Shown one piece after another: positions 18,265-26,856 of a stretch of DNA of 64,000 nt. The notes below the pieces were generated by a model. The model searched no databases. It was not told where the DNA came from and was given only the letters and a program-made list of their open reading frames with translations. The stretch spans positions 9,350 to 73,349 of the forward strand of contig DAGJ01000024.1 of NCBI GenBank assembly GCA_002495685.1, read 5' to 3'. The position numbers and the translations under genes were made by a program. Source of the stretch: Methanobrevibacter sp. UBA412 (lineage in GTDB: Archaea; Methanobacteriota; Methanobacteria; Methanobacteriales; Methanobacteriaceae). The stretch's first letter is position 1, and every line of letters starts with the position of its first letter.

Positions 18265-19017
18265 TTAGTTTAAATTAATCCGATTTGGGTTTGTATAAAT
18301 ATTAAATCTATTTCCTCTGACAAACCCTATCATTGTAATATTTCCTTTTTCTGCAATTTCGTAACCTGAATTTGAGGGTGCTGCATTTGATATTAATATT
18401 GGTATTCCTACTCTTATGACTTTAATAACCATATCTGCGGGCATTCGTCCACTATAGGTTATATAAGATTTTGATAAATCATAATCTTTATTTATGGCTG
18501 CTCCTATTACTTTATCAACGGCTACATGTCTACTTACATCTTCTCGGATTATGTAGTTGTCTTTATAAATTATTTGTGCTACATGTGTACCTCCTGTTTG
18601 TTTCCATAGTGGTGCTTCTTTTTTTAATCTTTGTATATTCTGAAGAATGTCTGTAGCATTAATTTTTAAATTAGATTTTACTGGAGTTATTTTTTTTATT
18701 TCTGATCTCCATCCGCCACCACAATCGGATAAGATACAACCTCCTTTTGTGTCTATTTCAGTAGGTTTTATTCTTATATTAATATTTTTACCATTTTTTT
18801 CAATTTTTTCAATGTCCTCTACTTTGTTTATTAATCCTTCTCCTGAAAGATAGCCTATTACAAAATCTTCTAAGTTTTCAGGGTATGTTGAAAATTTTCT
18901 TTGGGGTAATTGATTAATTTGTAAATTAATATTTTCATCTTTTATAATTTTTTCACTTACTTCGTGGGATTGTTCATTTTCATATTTTATGGCTTTTACT
19001 TTTTTTATTTTTTCCAT
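18265..19017 (-). CDS. fdhD: Formate dehydrogenase accessory sulfurtransferase FdhD
   Basis: Delivers sulfur to the Mo/W-bis-pterin cofactor of formate dehydrogenase. It has 250 residues. Family blocks present are EDFVIGYLSGEGLI, TGGTHVAQI, REDVSRHVAVDKVIGAA, SGRMPADMVIK, PILISNAAPS and GFVRGNRFNIYT. The cysteine site is GGCILSDCGGG, a C-x4-C spacing where the Escherichia coli protein has CxxC; this looks like an archaeal variant. It sits 14 kb from fdhCAB but is divergent from a metal/oxyanion transporter. The 361-base spacer holds two candidate regulatory motifs. Confidence 0.92.
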   Translation of the reverse strand: MEKIKKVKAIKYENEQSHEVSEKIIKDENINLQINQLPQRKFSTYPENLEDFVIGYLSGEGLINKVEDIEKIEKNGKNINIRIKPTEIDTKGGCILSDCGGGWRSEIKKITPVKSNLKINATDILQNIQRLKKEAPLWKQTGGTHVAQIIYKDNYIIREDVSRHVAVDKVIGAAINKDYDLSKSYITYSGRMPADMVIKVIRVGIPILISNAAPSNSGYEIAEKGNITMIGFVRGNRFNIYTNPNRINLN

Positions 19018-19378
19018 AGGTGATGCCTTTCCTTAGTTGATAAGATTTTATTCTTTTTTTATTTTAATTATTATTCTTTTTTTATTTTTTATCTATTAAT
19101 CTTATTATATAACTATTGTTATATTATATTTTAGTAAATTATTTATATTAATTTAATGTAAAATATATTCATATCGTTAATATTTATATCTCTTAAAAAT
19201 TATTTTTTTAAAAAATAAAGTTTTAATATTCTTTATTAGTTAAATAAATCAATAAATAAGTTAAAAAATTAATATATATTTATATTAACTTTAATAATTA
19301 GATTTAAATTAAATTTAACGTTAGCAATAAATGTATAATATTAAAACAATTTAAGATATTCTCAGTTTTGTGATAATT
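19018..19378. promoter_or_regulatory. Divergent regulatory region between fdhD and transporter operon
   Basis: No coding frame. Two motifs stand out: a palindrome ATATAAC-N4-GTTATAT (19107-19124) and TTCATATCGT (19168-19177). The latter recurs exactly at 33220-33229 and 33393-33402 before fdhC. Many TATA-like stretches occur (for example around 19280), so individual promoters cannot be fixed. Confidence 0.45.
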
Positions 19379-20479
19379 ATGGAAAAGAAAACAAAAATAA
19401 TATTAATCCTTTTAATGATTTTACTTATATGTGCTATTGGGGTAACAGCTTTCATGTCCCCTTCTTCCACATCAAAAGGAAATACAACAATAACTGATAT
19501 GGCAAATAGAACATTAACAGTACCATCATCAATAAACACAGTAGTTGCAACAAGTCCTCCTATGACAACAATAATTTACATGTTAGCTCCTGAAAAATTA
19601 GGAGGCCTCAATTTCCAATGGACTAATGAAGAATTAGAATATGTTCCTAGCCAATATAAAGATTTACCTAATATAGGAGGATGGTATGGTTCAAATGATG
19701 GGAATTATGAACAATTCATAGCATCTGATCCTGATGTAGTTGTAGAATCCTTAGATGAAGGAAGTTCAGATAACTCTACAATAACCGATAGACAAGAAAA
19801 ATTTGGAACAATACCTGTAGTAGGTGTAAATGATACTACAGATGTAACTAAAATTGATTCTTCTATTAAATTTATAGGAAAATTAATTGGAGCTGAAGAC
19901 AAGGCTAATTCATTATGTGCATTTAATGATAAGTACATCAACAAAGTTAAAGAAGTTAATTCAACAATTTCTGATAATCAAAGAAAAACAGTTTATTATG
20001 CAGAGGGAGAAGATGGATTAAGCACAGATCCAAATGGTACTTCACATTCTCAATTAATAAGTTTATGTGGGGGAAACAATATTGCTGATGTAGGAACACA
20101 AGAAGGTGAAGGTCAAATTTCAGTTTCCATAGAACAAGTTGTAGGATGGAACCCTGATGTGATTATTGCAAATGATCCGGACTTTTATAATAAAGTATAC
20201 TCAGACCCAACATGGTCAAATATAAATGCAGTAAAAAATCATCAAGTTTATTTATCCCCACAATCCCCATTTAAATGGTTTGATAGACCACCAGGTGCTA
20301 ATATTATTATAGGAGTACCATGGACAGCTAAAGTATTATATCCAGATCAATATTCTGATATTCATTTAAAAGATGTTACTAAAGAATTTTATTCTGACTA
20401 CTATCATATAGACTTAAATGATCAACAAGTAACTGATTTACTTAAAAGTTCTGGATTGAACGAATCTCAAATTGCATAA
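19379..20479 (+). CDS. ABC transporter solute-binding protein, FecB/MolA-like
   Basis: Extracytoplasmic binding protein of a FecCD-type importer, 366 residues. An N-terminal membrane anchor (about 6-24, IILILLMILLICAIGVTAF) carries no lipobox cysteine, and a Ser/Thr-rich linker follows. The binding domain shows ITDMANRTLTVP, FIASDPDVVVES, TVYYAEGEDGLSTD and NPDVIIANDPDFY. The family carries iron-siderophore, cobalamin, heme and, in Haemophilus MolABC, molybdate/tungstate. Its operon ends in fmdE and lies opposite fdhD, so a Mo/W oxyanion is my inference. The ATG at 19379 follows GTGAT; the in-frame GTG at 19370 is part of that ribosome site. Confidence 0.8.
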   Translation: MEKKTKIILILLMILLICAIGVTAFMSPSSTSKGNTTITDMANRTLTVPSSINTVVATSPPMTTIIYMLAPEKLGGLNFQWTNEELEYVPSQYKDLPNIGGWYGSNDGNYEQFIASDPDVVVESLDEGSSDNSTITDRQEKFGTIPVVGVNDTTDVTKIDSSIKFIGKLIGAEDKANSLCAFNDKYINKVKEVNSTISDNQRKTVYYAEGEDGLSTDPNGTSHSQLISLCGGNNIADVGTQEGEGQISVSIEQVVGWNPDVIIANDPDFYNKVYSDPTWSNINAVKNHQVYLSPQSPFKWFDRPPGANIIIGVPWTAKVLYPDQYSDIHLKDVTKEFYSDYYHIDLNDQQVTDLLKSSGLNESQIA

Positions 20480-20502
20480 AGAATTATAACATTGGTTAAA
20501 AT

Positions 20503-21528
20503 ATGGATGAATCTGGATTATTATCAAAAAATCATGAAATTATCGCTTATAGTATCCTAATTTTTTTACCTATAATTCTTTTTTTTATAGCTTTTATGGT
20601 TGGAAGATATCCTATTACTCCAATACAGGTAATACAAACAATTTTATCTCCAATATTCCCTAATTTGGCAGTTTCACCCACAATTTCTAGTATAGTTTTT
20701 GATGTTAGATTACCTCGTATAATTGCGGCTGTATTGGTTGGGGCTTCTTTATCTATTGCAGGTGCGACTTTTCAGGGTTTATTTAAAAACCTTTTAGTGT
20801 CTCCAGATTTACTTGGTGTGAGTAACGGTGCAGGATTTGGTGCAGCTTTAGCTATACTTTTTTCAGCAGGAAATTTCTTTATACAACTAAGTTCATTTAT
20901 CTTTGGTTTAATATCTGTATCTATCACATATTTAATATCTAAAAGTTATAAAATAGAAGGAACTTTATTATTAGTACTCTCAGGGATAGCTGTGTCTGCA
21001 TTTTTTAATGCACTTATTTCCGGTACAAAATTTTTAGCTGATCCTTATGATAAATTACCTGAAATTGTGTTTTGGTTAATGGGAAGTTTAGGAAAAGTTA
21101 CCACAGATCAATTATTAATGATATTAATACCAATGTTTATAGGTTTAGTTATAATCTTACTTTTAAGATGGCATTTAAACCTCTTAAGTATGGGGGATGA
21201 TGAAGCACAATCTTTAGGTTTAAATCCTAATCGTTTAAGAATAATACTTATATTTGCATGTACTCTTGTAACTTCTGCAGGAGTAAGTATTAGTGGGGTT
21301 ATTGGATGGGTTGGATTAGTAGTTCCCCATATAACCCGTATGATAGTTGGTCCGGACCATAAATTATTATTACCCGCTTCATTAAGTATTGGGGCAAGTT
21401 TTTTGTTATTAATTGACACTATATCTAGAACAGTTATAGCTATTGAAATACCATTAGGAATATTAACTGCACTAATTGGAGTTCCAATATTCTTATATTT
21501 ATTACGTAAAGGTTATTCACAATGGTAA
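20503..21528 (+). CDS. FecCD-type ABC transporter permease
   Basis: Membrane channel of the importer, 341 residues with about ten predicted membrane helices. Conserved family features are DVRLPRIIAAVLVGASLSIAG near residue 65, NLLVSPDLLGVSNGAGFGA near 96, and the C-terminal GVSISGVIGWVGLVVPHITR that contacts the ATPase. It starts 23 bases after the binding-protein stop and is followed after 43 bases by the ATPase. It is close in type to BtuC/FhuB/MolB. The transported ligand is inferred only from neighbours (fdhD, fmdE). Confidence 0.88.
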   Translation: MDESGLLSKNHEIIAYSILIFLPIILFFIAFMVGRYPITPIQVIQTILSPIFPNLAVSPTISSIVFDVRLPRIIAAVLVGASLSIAGATFQGLFKNLLVSPDLLGVSNGAGFGAALAILFSAGNFFIQLSSFIFGLISVSITYLISKSYKIEGTLLLVLSGIAVSAFFNALISGTKFLADPYDKLPEIVFWLMGSLGKVTTDQLLMILIPMFIGLVIILLLRWHLNLLSMGDDEAQSLGLNPNRLRIILIFACTLVTSAGVSISGVIGWVGLVVPHITRMIVGPDHKLLLPASLSIGASFLLLIDTISRTVIAIEIPLGILTALIGVPIFLYLLRKGYSQW

Positions 21529-21571
21529 AAAAATTGTAAAATATATTTAATTAAATGAGTTGAAAAAAGAT

Positions 21572-22387
21572 ATGGAAAAAATAATGGAAGTAAAAAATAT
21601 TTCATTTTCTTATGAAAAAGATTCTCCCGAAATTTTTGAGAACATCACTTTCAATATTGAAAAAGGTGATATTTTATGTATATTAGGTCCTAATGGGATA
21701 GGAAAAACTACTTTAATAAAATGTTTAAATGGTTTACATGAAATTAATAATGGTGAAATTTTATTAAATAAAAAAAACATTAAAACATTATCTTTTAAAG
21801 AAATATCAAAAATGATTGGTTATATCCCTCAAGGTCATATTCCTTCATTTCCATTTTCAGTATTTGATGTGGTGTTAATGGGGAGAACACCTTATATTAA
21901 CCTTTCAGCAGCACCAAAAGAAAAAGATTTAACGATTACGGAAAATGCATTAAAAAATATTGGAATATATCATTTAAAAGATAAACCTTATACTAATTTA
22001 AGTGGAGGAGAACGTCAATTAGTATTTTTAGCTCGTGTATTAGCACAAGAACCAGATATTTTGATTTTAGATGAACCTACATCTCATTTAGATTTTGGTA
22101 ATCAAATAAAATTACTTGAAATATTAGAAAATTTATCTAAATTAGGTTTAGCTATAGTTATGTCTTCACATTTTCCAGATCATGCATTTATAGCATGTAA
22201 TAAAGTAGCTATAATGAAAAATAAAAAATTTATTGATTTTGGCACACCTGAAGATGTAATAACTGAAGAAAATCTTAAAAAAGCTTATGGTATTAATGTG
22301 AAGTTAATAAATTTTGAGGATAGGAAAGTTTGTATACCTTTAAAAACGAATTTAAACCTTAATCTTGAAAATTTTAAAAAAATTTAA
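21572..22387 (+). CDS. ABC transporter ATP-binding protein, FecE/MolC type
   Basis: The ATPase of the FecCD-type importer. Walker A is GPNGIGKTT, the Q-loop is GYIPQGH, the signature is LSGGERQ, Walker B is DILILDEPTSHLD, and the switch His lies in MSSHFPDHA. Three in-frame starts (TTG 21560, ATG 21572, ATG 21584) are possible and no ribosome site decides between them; ATG 21572 is used here. FecE-type proteins usually begin close to LKVENLSFSY, which here is MEVKNISFSY from ATG 21584. The C-terminus (about 225-272) is longer than the bare ATPase fold and ends in a Lys/Asn-rich tail. Confidence 0.88.
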   Translation: MEKIMEVKNISFSYEKDSPEIFENITFNIEKGDILCILGPNGIGKTTLIKCLNGLHEINNGEILLNKKNIKTLSFKEISKMIGYIPQGHIPSFPFSVFDVVLMGRTPYINLSAAPKEKDLTITENALKNIGIYHLKDKPYTNLSGGERQLVFLARVLAQEPDILILDEPTSHLDFGNQIKLLEILENLSKLGLAIVMSSHFPDHAFIACNKVAIMKNKKFIDFGTPEDVITEENLKKAYGINVKLINFEDRKVCIPLKTNLNLNLENFKKI

Positions 22388-22418
22388 TTATTAAAATAAA
22401 TATTAAAGGAGAAAAAAA

Positions 22419-22991
22419 ATGATAACTAAAGAAGCATATGAAGAACAATTAGCAAAAGCAAAAGAATTTCATGGAGAAGTTTGTGGAGGAATAGCAATAG
22501 GAACCAAATTGGCCATGTATGGTATGGATCTTATGGGTATGGAATTAAATACTCGTCATAAAAACTTAATTGTTTTTGTTGAAATAGATAGATGCATGGC
22601 AGATGCAGTGCAATCAGTTACAAAATGTAGTATGGGTAAAAGAAGTTTAAAACAAATGTATTATGGGAAATTTGGTGTAACTTTTTATAATATGGATACA
22701 AAAGAAGCTATCCGTGTGTCAGATGCAGATGCAAATAGTAAAGAAGATATATGTGAAACTAAAGCAGAAATGATTCAAAGATTCATGGACACTCCTGCAG
22801 AAGAATTATTTAATGTAGAAAAAGTTAAAATTAGACCTATTCCTGATGCTCAAATACCTGGAAGTGCACATACAAGTACATTTTGTTCAGTTTGTGGAGA
22901 AAAAGTCACTGATGATAGACATTTAGTTAGAGCTGGAAGACCTATTTGTAAATCATGTGCTGAAGAATCCTATTATGAATTAATTGATTAA
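22419..22991 (+). CDS. fmdE: FmdE-family protein
   Basis: A 190-residue member of the FmdE family, named from its cotranscription with molybdenum formylmethanofuran dehydrogenase genes in Methanothermobacter. The N-terminal domain has the motif FHGEVCGGIAIG near residue 17 and DRCMADAVQSVTKCSMGKR near 52, both with possible metal ligands. A C-terminal zinc ribbon has CSVCGEK near 155 and CKSC near 180. Its biochemical role is unsettled; assembly or metal handling for pterin enzymes is usually suggested. AAAGGAGAA precedes the ATG. It is 31 bases behind the transporter ATPase, which links this importer to Mo/W metabolism. Confidence 0.85.
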   Translation: MITKEAYEEQLAKAKEFHGEVCGGIAIGTKLAMYGMDLMGMELNTRHKNLIVFVEIDRCMADAVQSVTKCSMGKRSLKQMYYGKFGVTFYNMDTKEAIRVSDADANSKEDICETKAEMIQRFMDTPAEELFNVEKVKIRPIPDAQIPGSAHTSTFCSVCGEKVTDDRHLVRAGRPICKSCAEESYYELID

Positions 22992-23173
22992 AAAAATAAA
23001 TAATTTTTTTAATTATACATAAATTTATTTTTTTTAAATTTTTCTAATATTATTTTTAAAATTTCTTTTTTTAGTTTAAGTTTACAATTTAAATATTTTC
23101 TTATAATTTCTAAAAAAATTAAAAAAATAGGAAATATAAAATTAAAATATTTTTTTATATAACTTTTTAAATT

Positions 23174-26100
23174 TTAATAACTAGGTATTTCATTGTTGGG
23201 AACATTATATTTCTCAATCACATAATAAATACGTTCAGTACTTTTAAGTGAACCTGCTGATACTTCAATAATATTATCACTAGATTTATATTCTGAAGGA
23301 TTAAATGTAATAGTCCCTGTTCCATTAGTAATTTCTATTTCGGTTTCAGTTCCATTAACATTGAGTGTGAAAAATAGTGTGAATGTTGGGAGATTTGTAT
23401 CTAAAGTATTATTCTTGTAAAAGTTTACATTATATGTTCCAGGTTTTGTACAGGTTATATTAAATGTAATTGGGGTAGTTTTTATTCTAGGACACATTGT
23501 TCCAGCTCCAACAGTACCATTTAAATCCCAAGTTACTAAATGGTTTGTACCATACCAATTTGCACCAATAACAAGTTTTAAACTATCATTCCATTGTCCA
23601 GGTCCATAAATTCCTTCTGGATTAGCACTCATTTCACCTAAAATCATCATACTAGGTCCTTTAGCATTATTATATATTGCATTATCTGTAACAACTGGAT
23701 ATATCGCATTTTCTGCTAAATCATAATGTTTCCAAAAAGTAATTCCTTCTAATGCATTTTCACAAATAAGATTTTTAGTTATAGTAATGCCGGTACTATA
23801 ATTAGAATCAATAAGTATTCCAATATAATTATTAATTATACTATTGTTTATTATACTTGCATTTACTCCAGAGTTATTTAGATATATACCATAACCTAAT
23901 GGTCCTTCTGGAACTTCAAGTGTATAATTTCCCACATTTTCATTAATTGTATTATTGAAAACTTTTGTGTTACTTACATTATAATCATAGTTTATTCCGT
24001 AATTATTTTCTTTTAAAATATTATTATTTACAAAAATATTTTGAGAGTTGTTTAAATAAACTCCATTTTCATATGAACTAATAGTATTATATTCTAATAC
24101 TATATTACTACTATTTAATATGCCAACACCATTTCCGGGCATTATTTTTAAGCCTTTTGCATATTCTGTTTTATATTCAGAATCTAAAATATTTTTAATA
24201 CTATTATTACTTAGTTTAATATTGCTAGTATTTTCTATTTTTATACCAGTTCCTTCATAACTTATGAAGTTAAAATTACTTATATTTGAATTCATTCCTG
24301 ATTTAGTTATTAAAAATATTTCACTACCATTTATTCCATTTAATGTTGTGTTAATGTTTGTAGTAATGTTTAATGGTTTATTAATTATCAAAGAAATGTT
24401 ATTATAATTTTCACCTAAAAATAGTATATTTGATTCATTATTTGAATCAATTAATTTTTGAATTTCATCATTACTAATATTTTGAGGAATGTATAATATA
24501 TTATTTTTATTAATTATAATTTTATTAGTAGTTTCACAAGGTGCATATTTTTCATTTCCCAAATATTCAACTTTAACAGTATAATTTCCTGGATTAAAAT
24601 TTATCTGAATTTCACTTACACCCTTTTCATTAGTATACAAAGTATAAGAAATGGACTGATTTCCATTATAAAAAGTTATTAAAAGCTCTTGATTAACAAG
24701 AGCATTGGTATCATTATCAATTAACAATACATTATAATAACTTCCTTTAATAGAATTTAAATCAGATCCAATTAATTTAGTTTTTTTTTGACTTGTTGTA
24801 ATAACATTTATAGTAGCACTTGCACTAGAATCAACATATTGACTTGTTTCCCCAAATGAACATTCAGCAGTATATACTCCTGGGTAGAGGTTAATTTCTA
24901 GTTGGTATTCTCCGTTGTTATCGGTTGTTTGCCAGTATATTTTATTAGCGCCTGTTTGCGGGTTAGTTAATTTTAATGCTATGTGTTGTCCGATTATTGG
25001 GTTTCCTTGGTTGTCAGTTAATTTTCCAGTGAAGTTTTGTCCTGCACCGTATATTTCTTTAAAGTCGTTTGCAGTTAAAATAGTATCAATACTTTTATTA
25101 GTAGGTATATCAGAATCATTTACATTATAAAATGCATATGGTCTATTACCACCATCTAATGACCCCATTCCAGGACCAATAACTGTAACATTATTTCCAG
25201 TCTTTAAAAAACTAGCATTTCTAAAGTCAACTACAGCTGTACCATTATGTATTTCAGTAATACTATAAATATCACCTGTTACAGGGCTTGTAGCAGTATT
25301 ATTTTTATTTAAAAAGAATGTCATTTCAACACTGTTAAAATCTGTAGCAACACTTCCATTATTTTTATATACAAAAGAAAATGAATAAACACCATTGGAT
25401 ACTTGTGTAATATTTCCAACTATAAGATCTTTATAAGGATTAGCACTTCTTAATTCTCCTGGAGCATAAGATGTACTTCCACAAAATAGTTCGCCATAGT
25501 AAATATTACTCCATATAAATATTTGTCCAGTTCCAGTAGTATAATGCCCATTACCATCACCTACATAAGTATAAGTATCAGTAGTTGCATTATAATCATA
25601 ATCTCCATTATTACTTTTTGTATAAACTGCAGTGAAAACAGCTCTTTGTTTATGGAATCCAAAGAAATTTTGATCGACTATTTGAATATTTTGATTTATA
25701 AGATTTCTTACACGATAATCATTGAATATTCCATACATTCCATTTTCATATATGAAATTTCCACGAATTAACATATTAGTAATATTATTATTAACATATA
25801 TTCCAGCACCCATTGTGGCACGGCTTTGGTCTTGAATATTTCTATTATAAAAAATTTTATTATTTAATATTTTTACATTATCTGCTGTACTCGCATTAAT
25901 TCCATATAAATTAGCAGTAATATTATTCATATCAATTGTGGTTTGTGAAACACCCTCATCCAAACTAATACCATTTAATGTGTTTTCATGAATATAATTA
26001 TTTTTAATTAAAGTACTATCTGAATTTTCAAGTATTATTCCTTTAATTGAATTTTTTATGTTTGAATTAGAAATTGTAGTATTTTTAGCCCCTTTAATAA

Positions 26101-26722
26101 GTATGGCTTGTCCATTTGTAGAACTAACAGTACAGTTAGTGATTAATATGTTATTTCCACCATTGATATATATACCATAAGGATCTACAATATTTCCGGA
26201 TTCTACTTCATTTATTAAAGTAAATCCTGAAAGTACAGAATTTGAAGCTTCTGATGTGAAGTAAAATATACCTAATCCATTAGAACCTTGAGTATTTGAA
26301 GGACAAGTCGACATTGTAGTTCCACAATTACTTATAATATTTAATTGTTTATTAACTATTATATGACAATGTACATAACTTGTTCCAGTAATAAGGATAG
26401 TATCTCCAGCATTTGCTTTGTTAATAGTATCTTGAATAGTTGGATTGTCCATCTGATTTTTACTTGAACCATCTACTATGTAAGTTGTTCCATTACTTGT
26501 TCCAAGTTTATAATTATTAGTTGATTCATTAATATCCTGTGATTCTGTTATTGTATTTATTGAATTTGCAGATATCTCTTGATTAATATTTGTATTATTA
26601 ATATCTTGATTAATACTTGAGTAACTTGCTGTATTATTAATATCTGCAGCCATCACAGAGCTTATAGAAAATATAGAAATTAATAAAGTTAAAGATATTA
26701 ATAAGAATATTTTTTTCTCCAT
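23174..26722 (-). CDS. Adhesin-like protein with beta-helix and Ig-like repeats
   Basis: A secreted surface protein of 1182 residues. A signal peptide (KIFLLISLTLLISIFSISSVMAA) ends near residue 27. Asn/Ile-rich parallel beta-helix repeats (NNILITNCTVSS, SNIKLSNNSI and similar) occupy about 80-340 and 745-1050. Between them are Ig-like modules starting ILTANDFKEIYGAGQNF near 550 and KTKLIGSDLNSIKGSYYN near 650. The C-terminal 110 residues form another beta domain (TPITFNITCTKPGTYNVNFY). No membrane anchor is seen, so attachment may be non-covalent. GAGGAT precedes the ATG. The first Ig module is noticeably richer in G+C than the rest of the gene. The ligand is unknown. Confidence 0.8.
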   Translation of the reverse strand: MEKKIFLLISLTLLISIFSISSVMAADINNTASYSSINQDINNTNINQEISANSINTITESQDINESTNNYKLGTSNGTTYIVDGSSKNQMDNPTIQDTINKANAGDTILITGTSYVHCHIIVNKQLNIISNCGTTMSTCPSNTQGSNGLGIFYFTSEASNSVLSGFTLINEVESGNIVDPYGIYINGGNNILITNCTVSSTNGQAILIKGAKNTTISNSNIKNSIKGIILENSDSTLIKNNYIHENTLNGISLDEGVSQTTIDMNNITANLYGINASTADNVKILNNKIFYNRNIQDQSRATMGAGIYVNNNITNMLIRGNFIYENGMYGIFNDYRVRNLINQNIQIVDQNFFGFHKQRAVFTAVYTKSNNGDYDYNATTDTYTYVGDGNGHYTTGTGQIFIWSNIYYGELFCGSTSYAPGELRSANPYKDLIVGNITQVSNGVYSFSFVYKNNGSVATDFNSVEMTFFLNKNNTATSPVTGDIYSITEIHNGTAVVDFRNASFLKTGNNVTVIGPGMGSLDGGNRPYAFYNVNDSDIPTNKSIDTILTANDFKEIYGAGQNFTGKLTDNQGNPIIGQHIALKLTNPQTGANKIYWQTTDNNGEYQLEINLYPGVYTAECSFGETSQYVDSSASATINVITTSQKKTKLIGSDLNSIKGSYYNVLLIDNDTNALVNQELLITFYNGNQSISYTLYTNEKGVSEIQINFNPGNYTVKVEYLGNEKYAPCETTNKIIINKNNILYIPQNISNDEIQKLIDSNNESNILFLGENYNNISLIINKPLNITTNINTTLNGINGSEIFLITKSGMNSNISNFNFISYEGTGIKIENTSNIKLSNNSIKNILDSEYKTEYAKGLKIMPGNGVGILNSSNIVLEYNTISSYENGVYLNNSQNIFVNNNILKENNYGINYDYNVSNTKVFNNTINENVGNYTLEVPEGPLGYGIYLNNSGVNASIINNSIINNYIGILIDSNYSTGITITKNLICENALEGITFWKHYDLAENAIYPVVTDNAIYNNAKGPSMMILGEMSANPEGIYGPGQWNDSLKLVIGANWYGTNHLVTWDLNGTVGAGTMCPRIKTTPITFNITCTKPGTYNVNFYKNNTLDTNLPTFTLFFTLNVNGTETEIEITNGTGTITFNPSEYKSSDNIIEVSAGSLKSTERIYYVIEKYNVPNNEIPSY

Positions 26723-26790
26723 TATTTATCCTCAAATTTTTTTATTTATATTAAAATTTTATAACACATGTTAAGTTTTTTTGAAAAAAA

Positions 26791-26839
26791 ATATTCTGAT
26801 AAAAACAGAACTATTAATTAGTTCTATTTATCAGAATAT
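26791..26839 (-). terminator. Long hairpin terminator between two adhesin genes
   Basis: A 13-bp outer stem (ATATTCTGATAAA / TTTATCAGAATAT) encloses a 7-bp inner stem (AGAACTA / TAGTTCT) with a five-base loop and a small asymmetric bulge. It begins 18 bases after the stop of the upstream adhesin gene and on the minus strand is followed directly by eight T. It is the most stable-looking hairpin in the window. Confidence 0.7.
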
Positions 26840-26856
26840 AAAGATTTTTATTTTAT

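Noticed and set aside
26791..26839. Small mobile element between adhesin genes
   Set aside because: Its distance from the upstream stop and the T run right after the stem fit a terminator better, and no flanking duplication is seen.
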